From assembly GCA_005883445.1 (NCBI GenBank), contig VAZL01000011.1, positions 1 to 13,536 on the forward strand: a stretch of DNA of 13,536 nucleotides, given 5' to 3'. Below the pieces are notes generated by a model. The model made no database searches and was not told the origin of the DNA. It saw only the letters and a list, made by a program, of their open reading frames with translations. The position numbers and the translations under genes were made by a program. This document shows positions 1 to 5,544 of this stretch, piece by piece. The stretch comes from Alphaproteobacteria bacterium (GTDB lineage Bacteria > Pseudomonadota > Alphaproteobacteria > Rhizobiales > Xanthobacteraceae). Positions within the stretch are counted from its first letter, which is position 1. The number at the start of each line of letters is the position of its first letter.

Positions 1-1295
1 CGCAGAAACGGCTTGAACACCTCTTCACGCAGATGCGGTGCGATGCCGGGGCCGTCGTCATCCACGGTGACGGTGAGCCAGCGGTGGTCGCGGTGGCCGG
101 TGATCGAGATCGACGGCGCGTGGCGCGCGGCGTTGGAAACCAGATTGGCGAGGCAGCGCTTGAACGCCGCCGGTCGCACGGTGACGATCGGATGGCCGTG
201 GAAATTCACGCTCGACTTGTGGCCGTTGCGCTCGGTGTCGGTCTTGAGCTCGTCGAGGAACGCGCCCATGTCGGTCGGCGCCGACTGCTCACCCGAATCC
301 CCGCGCGCGAAGGCGAGATAGGCCTCCAGCATGCGGCCCATCTCGTCGACGTCCTTCTTCATCGCGTCGACCTCGGGACTGTCGCCGATGAGCGCGAGCT
401 CGAGCTTGAAGCGGGTGAGAATGGTGCGCAGGTCGTGCGAGACCCCCGCCAGCATGGCGGTGCGCTGCTCCAGCGCGCGCTCGATGCGGCGCTTCATCTC
501 GATGAAGGCGACCGCGGCGCGACGAACCTCGCGCGCGCCGCGCGGGCGGAAGTCGGGCACTTCACGTCCCTTGCCGAAGCTTTCGGCGGCGTCGGCGAGC
601 CGCAGAATCGGCCGGATCTGGTTGCGCAGGAACAGCACCGCCACCGTAATCAGCACCAGCGAGGTGCCGACCATCCATGCCAGGAAGATGTGCGAGTTGG
701 AGACGTAGGCGGCGCGGCGCGGCGCGAACACGCGCATCACCGCGTTGTCGAGCTTGATGCGGATCTCGAGCAGCGCCGAGCGCCCGACGGTATCGATCCA
801 GAACGGCCGGCCGATCTGCTTTCGAACCTCCTCCGACAGCGCCTGGTCCACCAGCGAAAAAAACGGCTTCGGCCCCGGCGGCGGCAGCTCGGTGACCGGC
901 AGAAAGTCGACGACCAGCCCGAGCTTGTCTTGCGCGATGCGCCGCAGCTGGGCGTAATCCTGCGGAAAAACCTTGTCGACCTCGATCAAGGTGGCGATGT
1001 CCTGCACCACGCCGGCAGAGAGCCGCTGGGTAACCAGGTTGTAGTGCCGCTCCATGAACATGAAGGCGACGACCGACTGCAGCACCACCATGGGCGCGAT
1101 GATGATCAACAGCGCGCGCGCATAGAGGCCCGTCGGCATCATGCCTTTGAGCCTGGCGCTGCTACGGTCGTAGAGCTCGTAGCCGCGGTCGGCGGCCGAG
1201 CGCAGCGCCGCCATGCTGGGCAGCGCCGCCACACTGGAGCGTAGCGCGGTCAGGCTCGAGCGCAGCGCGGCCATGCTGACGTCGAGGCTGGTCAT
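1..1295 (-). CDS. Sensor histidine kinase, EnvZ-like, 3' part cut by the window edge
   Basis: Membrane sensor kinase that should phosphorylate the response regulator encoded just upstream. 431 codons are visible. A repetitive N-terminus (about 8-33) is followed by a first membrane segment (59-83, starting near GLYARALLIIIAPM), a periplasmic loop, a second membrane segment (202-223), a HAMP linker, and the dimerisation/phosphoacceptor box GVSHDLRTILTRF with H287. Then come an N-box (NLVSNAARHA, 384-393) and a G1 box (DDDGPGIAP, 412-420). The rest of the ATPase domain lies beyond position 1. The ATG at 1295 overlaps the response-regulator stop as ATGA, so translation is probably coupled. Homologues I recall begin near MPTGLYARAL, so residues 1-52 are an extension or the start is internal. 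The signal sensed is unknown. Family call firm; start uncertain. Confidence 0.93.
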   Translation of the reverse strand, partial: MTSLDVSMAALRSSLTALRSSVAALPSMAALRSAADRGYELYDRSSARLKGMMPTGLYARALLIIIAPMVVLQSVVAFMFMERHYNLVTQRLSAGVVQDIATLIEVDKVFPQDYAQLRRIAQDKLGLVVDFLPVTELPPPGPKPFFSLVDQALSEEVRKQIGRPFWIDTVGRSALLEIRIKLDNAVMRVFAPRRAAYVSNSHIFLAWMVGTSLVLITVAVLFLRNQIRPILRLADAAESFGKGREVPDFRPRGAREVRRAAVAFIEMKRRIERALEQRTAMLAGVSHDLRTILTRFKLELALIGDSPEVDAMKKDVDEMGRMLEAYLAFARGDSGEQSAPTDMGAFLDELKTDTERNGHKSSVNFHGHPIVTVRPAAFKRCLANLVSNAARHAPSISITGHRDHRWLTVTVDDDGPGIAPHLREEVFKPFL

Positions 1296-2008
1296 GGCGT
1301 CGTCACCAGCCGGTATCCGATGCCGCGCACGGTCTGCACCAGCAGCGGGTTGGCCGGATCGTGCTCGATCTTGCGGCGCAGGCGGTTGACCTGCACATCG
1401 ACGGCGCGCTCGCCGGTCGCGCCGTCGTTGCCGGCGAGCGTCTGCCGCGGCACGGTCTCGCCGGGGGTGGCGGCGAGCAGGCGCAGCATGTCGCGCTCGC
1501 GATCCGTCAGCCGCACGATCTCCTCGCCGCGCTTGAGCTCCCCGCGCGCGAGATGGAACCGGAACTCGCCGAAGCGCACCGATTCCACCGGCGGAGCCGT
1601 GGCCGGGCGGGCGCGGCGCAGAATGCCGGCGATGCGCAGCGAAAGCTCTCGCGGCTCGAACGGCTTGCTCACGTAGTCGTCGGCGCCGATGCTCAGACCC
1701 TCGATGCGGCTCTGCGCTTCGTCGCGCGCGGTCAGCATGACGATCGGCACGCTCGAGGACGCGCGCAGATCGCGCGCGAGGTCGAAGCCGGTCTCTCCCG
1801 GCATCATGACGTCGAGGATCAGCAGGTCGAAGCGCAAGCCCGCGAGCTTGGCACGCGCGTCGGCGGCCGTCTCCGCCGTGGTGACGCGGTAGCCTTCGGC
1901 GAACAAGAAGCGCGAGAGCAGATCGCGGATGCGGCGGTCGTCGTCGACCACCAGCAAATGGGGGGCATCGTCGGGGAGAGCGGCGGACGCCGTGGCCATG
2001 GCCCGCAT
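1292..2008 (-). CDS. petR: OmpR-family response regulator, PetR-like
   Basis: Two-domain DNA-binding response regulator of 238 residues. The receiver domain has the acidic pocket (VVDDD, D22-D24), phosphoacceptor D66 in LLILDVMMPG, T93 (MLTA) and K115 (SKPF). A winged-helix output domain covers about 145-238 (LTDRERDMLRLL, VNRLRRKIE, GIGYRLV). It sits between a MarR-type gene 12 nt upstream and its partner kinase, whose start overlaps its stop, so the three genes look like one operon. The MarR-then-regulator order recalls petP-petR of Rhodobacter capsulatus, where PetR affects cytochrome bc1 expression. That symbol is my inference from order and wording, and the targets here are unknown. The ATG at 2008 follows GAGG by 6 nt; a second ATG three codons on is possible. 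Confidence 0.93.
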   Translation of the reverse strand: MRAMATASAALPDDAPHLLVVDDDRRIRDLLSRFLFAEGYRVTTAETAADARAKLAGLRFDLLILDVMMPGETGFDLARDLRASSSVPIVMLTARDEAQSRIEGLSIGADDYVSKPFEPRELSLRIAGILRRARPATAPPVESVRFGEFRFHLARGELKRGEEIVRLTDRERDMLRLLAATPGETVPRQTLAGNDGATGERAVDVQVNRLRRKIEHDPANPLLVQTVRGIGYRLVTTP

Positions 2009-2020
2009 CCCGGCCTCGGC

Positions 2021-2566
2021 TCAGCCGCGCGCCCGCCGCGCGCGGTCGGCGCGCGCGATGAAGCGCAGCACGGCGTCGCGATGATCGGCGTTGATCATGG
2101 CGGTGAGAAATCGGCAGGCGACCTCGTGCGCGTTCGGCCCCAGCTCGGACAGCGCGCCTGCGATGCGCGCGGTTTGCAGCCCCGCAAGCTTCATCGCCAA
2201 GGTCTCGCCTTTCGCCGTGACGTAGAGCAGGCGCTGGCGGCGATCGTTGGCGCCCTCTTTCTGCACCACGTAGCCCTGATCGATGAGCTGCTTGAGCACC
2301 CGGCCGAGCGACTGCTTGGTGATTTTCAGGACGTCGAGCAGCTCCGCAACCTTCATGCCGGGATTGCGGTTGACGAAATGCAGCACCCGGTGGTGAGCGC
2401 GCCCGAAGCCCAACTTCGCCAGCACGTCGTCGGGGTCGCCGATGAAGTCGCGATAGGCGAAGAACAGAAGCTCGATGACGTCCCAGATGGGCTCATTGCC
2501 GCGGCCCGCCCACTCGGCGCCCGAAAACGCCCGATCGGTTGCAACTGGGACGGTTAGGTCAGCCAT
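2021..2566 (-). CDS. petP: MarR-family transcriptional regulator, PetP-like
   Basis: Winged-helix regulator of 181 residues. The block FFAYRDFIGDP (35-45) and GFGRAHHRVLHFVNR (53-67) leads into the wing-helix DNA-binding part: VAELLDVLKITKQSLGRVL (73-91), then LIDQGYVVQ and a wing with NDRRQRLLYVT (108-117). The C-terminal helices give the dimer interface. It heads the operon with the response regulator and kinase, and is divergent from ilvE. I see no Shine-Dalgarno upstream of the ATG at 2566 and no in-frame alternative before M71, so the message may be leaderless or weakly translated. The direct and inverted repeats in the shared control region are natural candidates for its own operator. 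PetP identity is inferred from similarity in wording to the R. capsulatus family and from gene order; the MarR assignment is secure. Confidence 0.9.
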   Translation of the reverse strand: MADLTVPVATDRAFSGAEWAGRGNEPIWDVIELLFFAYRDFIGDPDDVLAKLGFGRAHHRVLHFVNRNPGMKVAELLDVLKITKQSLGRVLKQLIDQGYVVQKEGANDRRQRLLYVTAKGETLAMKLAGLQTARIAGALSELGPNAHEVACRFLTAMINADHRDAVLRFIARADRARRARG

Positions 2567-2600
2567 GTTGACATATTTAGGTCAGATTGTTATCCAACAA
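2554..2600. promoter_or_regulatory. Divergent petP/ilvE promoter-operator region
   Basis: On the plus strand a perfect TTGACA (2568-2573) is followed, after 17 nt, by TATCCA (2591-2596) with a TG extension (2588-2589), a good candidate promoter for ilvE. An inverted repeat TTGTT-ATCC-AACAA (2587-2600) covers that -10. TTAGGTCAG is repeated directly at 2554-2562 and 2577-2585, its first copy being inside the first codons of petP. On the minus strand TTGTTG and TAAATA form a weaker candidate petP promoter that would start transcription close to the ATG. The elements are seen; binding by PetP or PetR is inferred. Confidence 0.5.
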
Positions 2601-2646
2601 GAGGCCGCCACGAAAGGATCGTACCCGCGGCCCCGCCCCGAGCGGA

Positions 2647-2749
2647 TTGCGCCAGAGGCGCAAGCGCGCTCTCATGGTCGGGCCGAAACATACCGAGTGT
2701 CGGCCCGCGACGCAAAAGCATAAGGAGAGGGACGGCGCCCGCGGGCGCC
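2647..2749 (+). promoter_or_regulatory. Structured leader of ilvE with three inverted repeats
   Basis: Between the candidate promoter and ilvE lie TTGCGCC-AGA-GGCGCAA (2647-2663), an 8-bp stem CGGGCCGA/TCGGCCCG with a 13-nt loop (2679-2707), and a perfect 16-bp palindrome GGCGCCCGCGGGCGCC (2734-2749) ending 25 nt before the ATG. None is followed by a T-tract, so they are not plain intrinsic terminators. No leader peptide rich in Ile, Leu or Val codons is visible. A role in message stability or translation is conceivable but unproven; a GC-rich genome yields some such stems by chance. Confidence 0.35.
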
Positions 2750-2774
2750 GGGCCGGCCTCCGAGGAGAACCGCC

Positions 2775-3668
2775 ATGGCAGAAAAACCGTACGACCGCCT
2801 CGAGGGGGTCATCTGGTACGACGGCAAGCTGGTGCCTTGGGGCGAGGCTACGCTGCACGTGCTCTCCCACGGCTTGCATTACGCGAGCTCGGTGTTCGAG
2901 GGCGAGCGCGCCTATGGCGGTGAAATCTTCAAATGCACCGAGCATTCGGAGCGCCTGAAGCGATCGGCTGAGCTGCTCGACTTCGACATCCCCTACTCGG
3001 TCGCCGAGATCGACGCCGCCAAGCGCCTGGTGCTGGAAAAGAACGCCCAGACCGACGCCTATGTGCGGCCGATCTCCTGGCGCGGCTCGGAAATGATGGG
3101 CGTCTCGGCGCAGCACAACAAGATCCACCTCGCCATCGCCACCTGGCAATGGCCGAGCTATTTCGACCCGGTGCAGCGATTGAAGGGCATCAGGCTCGAT
3201 CTCGCCGACTACCGGCGGCCGGACCCGAAGACGGCGCCGGCGCTGGCGAAGGCCGCGGGCCTCTACATGATCTGCACCATTTCCAAGCACATTGCCGAGC
3301 GCAAAGGCTACGCCGATGCCATGATGCTGGATTGGCAGGGCCGCGTGGCGGAATGCACCGGCGCCAACATCTTCTTCATCAAGGACGGCAAGATTCACAC
3401 CCCGATCGCGGACTGCTTCCTCGACGGCATCACCCGCCAAACCGCGATCGAGTTGGCGAAGAAGCGCGGCATCGAGGTGATCGAGCGCCGCGTCATGCCG
3501 GACGAGTTGACCCAATTCTCCGAGTGCTTCATCACCGGCAGCGCCGCCGAAGTGACGGCGGTGTCGGAGATCGCGCAGTGGAAATTCACTCCCGCGGCGA
3601 TCACGCAGCAACTCATGGCCGACTACACCGCCGAGGTGCAGCCCAAGGGCAAGAAGGCGGCGGCGTAA
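2775..3668 (+). CDS. ilvE: Branched-chain amino acid aminotransferase
   Basis: PLP-dependent fold-type IV aminotransferase (EC 2.6.1.42) that interconverts Leu, Ile and Val with their 2-oxo acids, using glutamate/2-oxoglutarate, in the cytoplasm. At 297 residues it has the usual length. The substrate-loop motif SSVFEGERAYGG is at 38-49. The lysine that should bind PLP is K159 in ALAKAAGLY. E193 in AECTGANIFF matches the conserved glutamate that contacts the cofactor, and GITRQTAIELAKKRGIEV (218-235) and TGSAAEVTAV (254-263) are typical. The ATG at 2775 follows GAGGAGA at ideal spacing. It is transcribed away from the petP-petR-kinase operon and converges with the vgb::moaE' gene, leaving only 6 nt between the stops. 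D-amino-acid transaminase or ADC lyase are the main alternatives, but the wording is that of IlvE. Confidence 0.95.
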   Translation: MAEKPYDRLEGVIWYDGKLVPWGEATLHVLSHGLHYASSVFEGERAYGGEIFKCTEHSERLKRSAELLDFDIPYSVAEIDAAKRLVLEKNAQTDAYVRPISWRGSEMMGVSAQHNKIHLAIATWQWPSYFDPVQRLKGIRLDLADYRRPDPKTAPALAKAAGLYMICTISKHIAERKGYADAMMLDWQGRVAECTGANIFFIKDGKIHTPIADCFLDGITRQTAIELAKKRGIEVIERRVMPDELTQFSECFITGSAAEVTAVSEIAQWKFTPAAITQQLMADYTAEVQPKGKKAAA

Positions 3669-3674
3669 CCCTCA

Positions 3675-4037
3675 TTACTGCGCGGCCTCGGACCGGCGCG
3701 GCGCCGGCGCCCAGCGATCGGCCGCGGCGTCGTCCGACTGCTGCGCCTCGACCCAGCGGGCGCCGCCCGTGCGCTCTTCCGACTTCCAGAACGGCGCGCG
3801 CGTCTTGAGGTAGTCCATCAGGAACTCGGCGGCGGCAAACGCGTCGTGCCGATGCGATGCCGCGGTGACGACGAGCACGATGTTCTCGCCCGGCTCGATG
3901 CGGCCGTAACGGTGAATGACGGTGACGCCGAGCAGGCCCCAGCGCGCGTTCGCCGCCTCCACGTGGCGCGCGACCTCGGCTTCGGCCATGCCGGGATAAT
4001 GCTCGAGGGTGAGCGCGGCGATCGGCTCGCCGGCCTC
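3675..4037 (-). repeat. Diverged duplicate of the moaE 3' region (partner 4627-4989)
   Basis: From E203 of the chimera and from E42 of MoaE, each reading frame continues for exactly 120 codons plus a stop, 363 nt, and aligns without gaps. By eye about 90 of 120 residues are identical, with the core near 90% and the last 35 residues much more diverged. At the DNA level long blocks match around the DYLKTRAPFW and EHYPGMAEAEVARH segments. Outside this segment there is no similarity: upstream the chimera is propeller sequence. This places the fusion joint close to 4038. Confidence 0.85.
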
Positions 4038-4643
4038 GCGGGCGATGTGGTCGCCGGCAAGCGATGCGTACCAGACATCGCCCGCGGGCGTCGCCGTAAT
4101 ACCGTAGGGGCCGACGCCGCGCGGCGCCTTCCAGGCGTCGACCTTGCCGGTGCGGGGATCGACGCGGCCATAGACTCCGCCCTGGCCCGTGAACCACGCG
4201 ATGCCGTTCTGGTCGAACGCCATGGTGTTGAGATTGGCGCCCGGGAAGTCCTTCGGCAGGGGAAAGAGCTTGACCTCCCTGCTCCTGGCGTCGACGCGGG
4301 CGATTGCGTTCTGCCCGCCTTCGGTGAGCCAGGCATTGCCATCGGGGCCGATGATGACGCCGTGGGGCGCCGCGCCGGGGCCGAGCGGGATCTTTTCGAG
4401 CTGACCGGTGTTGGGATCGAACCGGCCGGCGAAGCCCTGCCGCTGGCCGCTGATCCAGACGCTGCCGTCCGGCGCCGGCGCCACGTCGTGGGGATAGGCG
4501 CCCGGCGGCAGCTGGTAGAATTTCATCTCGGCCGCGGGCGCAGCCGCGCGCAGGCTCATCGTTATTGTGGCGACGGCGATCAGAACGCGGATCAGGGGCG
4601 TGTCCTCCGTCGGTATCCGGTCGCCCTCACTCCGCCGCTTCAT
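3675..4643 (-). CDS. Chimera: truncated Vgb/streptogramin-lyase-like propeller fused to the MoaE C-terminal part
   Basis: One open frame of 322 codons joins two unrelated parts. Residues ~19-39 resemble an export signal (LIRVLIAVATITMSL, then APAAE). Residues 51-202 hold three and a half Vgb-type propeller repeats of ~42 residues (PHDVAPAPDG, PHGVIIGPDG, LNTMAFDQNG, PYGITATPAG); the family normally has six or seven, so the later blades are gone. From E203 the protein is MoaE: LTLEHYPGMAEAEVARH (211-227), HR at 264-265, and DYLKTRAPFWK with K280 and K287. The MoaE N-terminal ~40 residues, including the R39 equivalent, are absent. It is the last gene after moaE; its ATG lies inside the moaE end, a 17-nt overlap. 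GGAGGA stands 7 nt before a CTG (codon 17), which could mark the ancestral start. Activity of either half is doubtful; it may be a decaying fusion or a new protein. Confidence 0.75.
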   Translation of the reverse strand: MKRRSEGDRIPTEDTPLIRVLIAVATITMSLRAAAPAAEMKFYQLPPGAYPHDVAPAPDGSVWISGQRQGFAGRFDPNTGQLEKIPLGPGAAPHGVIIGPDGNAWLTEGGQNAIARVDARSREVKLFPLPKDFPGANLNTMAFDQNGIAWFTGQGGVYGRVDPRTGKVDAWKAPRGVGPYGITATPAGDVWYASLAGDHIAREAGEPIAALTLEHYPGMAEAEVARHVEAANARWGLLGVTVIHRYGRIEPGENIVLVVTAASHRHDAFAAAEFLMDYLKTRAPFWKSEERTGGARWVEAQQSDDAAADRWAPAPRRSEAAQ

Positions 4644-5112
4644 CCCGCCCGTCCGGAAGCGTCCAGCGCTCGGCCAGGGCGTCGTCGGACGATTTGGCTT
4701 CGACCCAGGTCTTGCGGTCGGCGTATTCCACCTGCTTCCAGAACGGCGCGCGGGTCTTGAGGTAGTCCATCAGGAACTCAGCGGCGGCGAAAGCATCCTG
4801 CCGGTGGGCGGCGGCGGTGACGACGAGCACGATGTCTTCGCCCGGCTCGAGCCGGCCATAGCGGTGGATCACGGTGACGCCGAGGAGCGGCCAGCGCCGC
4901 TCGGCCGCCTCCACGTGACGCGCGACCTCGGCCTCGGCCATGCCCGGGTAATGCTCGAGCGTCATGGCCGCGAGCGGGGCACCGCTCTCGTCGCTGCGGC
5001 AGATCCCGGTGAAGGTGACGACGGCGCCGATGTCGCCGCGACCGCGGCGCAGCTTTGCCGCCTCGCTCGCGGCGTCGAATGGCTCGCGCTGCAGTCGGAT
5101 GGTGGCCGCCAT
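4627..5112 (-). CDS. moaE: Molybdopterin synthase catalytic subunit
   Basis: MoaE (EC 2.8.1.12) transfers sulfur from MoaD thiocarboxylate to cyclic pyranopterin monophosphate, making molybdopterin for the molybdenum cofactor; cytoplasmic MoaD2-MoaE2 complex. 161 residues, a normal length. The key positions of E. coli MoaE fall at the same numbers here: R39 in TFTGICRS, H103-R104 in AAHRQDAF, K119 in DYLKT and K126 in APFWK. The block MTLEHYPGMAEAEVARHVEA (50-69) is standard. The ATG at 5112 follows GGAGA by 5 nt. It lies downstream of moaD but is separated from it by the two palindromes, and it overlaps the start of the chimeric gene that carries a copy of its own 3' end. This copy is the one expected to be active. 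Confidence 0.96.
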   Translation of the reverse strand: MAATIRLQREPFDAASEAAKLRRGRGDIGAVVTFTGICRSDESGAPLAAMTLEHYPGMAEAEVARHVEAAERRWPLLGVTVIHRYGRLEPGEDIVLVVTAAAHRQDAFAAAEFLMDYLKTRAPFWKQVEYADRKTWVEAKSSDDALAERWTLPDGRDEAAE

Positions 5113-5128
5113 CTGCGTCTCCGACGCG

Positions 5129-5205
5129 CTAGTGTGGTGGATTTGAAGTTCCTACGAATGTGCGGCGACCTGGCATAGGAACTTCAAATCCAAAAATCAC
5201 ACTAG
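5129..5205. repeat. Palindromic intergenic repeat, copy 1
   Basis: A 77-bp inverted repeat. Outer arms are CTAGTGTG (5129-5136) and CACACTAG (5198-5205). Inner arms are GATTTGAAGTTCCTA (5140-5154) and TAGGAACTTCAAATC (5176-5190), 15 of 15 paired, with a 21-nt loop. It carries no gene. As RNA it would be a long hairpin between moaD and moaE. It shares its outline with copy 2, so the pair looks like a mobile-type or REP/MITE-like intergenic element. I recall similar GAAGTTC palindromes in Bradyrhizobium-type genomes but cannot search for them. Confidence 0.85.
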
Positions 5206-5217
5206 AGTCAAAGCTTG

Positions 5218-5293
5218 CTAGTGTCCCTTTGATTCCGAAGTTCGCACGAGATTGCGCCACAACGGCTTGCGAACTTCGCAATCCGGACACTAG
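5218..5293. repeat. Palindromic intergenic repeat, copy 2, overlapping the moaD stop
   Basis: A 76-bp inverted repeat with outer arms CTAGTGTCC (5218-5226) and GGACACTAG (5285-5293), 9 of 9 paired, and inner arms containing GAAGTTCGCA and TGCGAACTTC, 10 of 10 paired. It is related to copy 1 by the CTAGTGT ends and the GATT..GAAGTTC core, and stands 12 nt from it. Its terminal CTAG holds the TAG stop codon of moaD (5290-5292). Confidence 0.85.
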
Positions 5294-5541
5294 CCCCCCG
5301 TCATCGGCGGGAAGAAGGCGATCTCGCGTGCGCCGAAAATGGCCGCGTCGCCCCGCACGTGCGTCCGGTCGATGGCGGCGCGGATCACCTTCGGATTCTC
5401 GAACGCGTGGGCATATTCCTCGCCGCGACGGCTGAGCCAGGTCATGAGATCGGCGACCGTGGCGATGCCCGCCGGCGGCTCGATCTCCTCCTCGGGCTTG
5501 CCGATGCGCTCGCGCACCCAGGCGAAATAGCGAAGCTTCAA
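5290..5541 (-). CDS. moaD: Molybdopterin synthase sulfur-carrier subunit
   Basis: MoaD is the ubiquitin-like small subunit that carries sulfur as a C-terminal thiocarboxylate to MoaE. 83 residues, beginning MKLRYFAWVRERIG and ending in FFPPMTGG, with the Gly-Gly that MoeB adenylates. The start is a TTG at 5541, 3 nt after the pgsA stop, with GAGG 8 nt upstream inside pgsA; I see no better start, and the MKLRYFAWVRE beginning fits the family. The protein ends exactly at the palindromic repeat, which provides its stop codon. Since MoaD cannot tolerate added residues after GG, the repeat boundary is functionally exact. Likely co-transcribed with pgsA. Confidence 0.93.
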   Translation of the reverse strand: MKLRYFAWVRERIGKPEEEIEPPAGIATVADLMTWLSRRGEEYAHAFENPKVIRAAIDRTHVRGDAAIFGAREIAFFPPMTGG

Positions 5542-5544
5542 CGC

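Noticed and set aside
33..2557. Long plus-strand open frames opposite the kinase, response regulator and MarR genes (33-1244, 1361-2557).
   Set aside because: They are Arg/His/Gly-rich antisense frames typical of GC-rich DNA, while the minus strand encodes clear protein families over the same bases.
2675..2723. A possible leader peptide for ilvE beginning at the ATG at 2675.
   Set aside because: The frame does not stop before ilvE and has no run of Ile, Leu or Val codons.
2577..3611. A 344-codon minus-strand frame opposite ilvE.
   Set aside because: It overlaps the whole of a clear aminotransferase and has the low-complexity composition of an antisense shadow.
4593..4595. CTG start for the chimeric gene, 7 nt after GGAGGA.
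   Set aside because: The spacing is ideal, but CTG starts are rare; I kept the ATG at 4643 as the formal start and mention CTG as a possible ancestral site.
5129..5293. The two palindromes as a CRISPR array or as intrinsic terminators.
   Set aside because: There are only two imperfect, self-complementary copies with no spacers of regular length, and no T-tract follows the stems.
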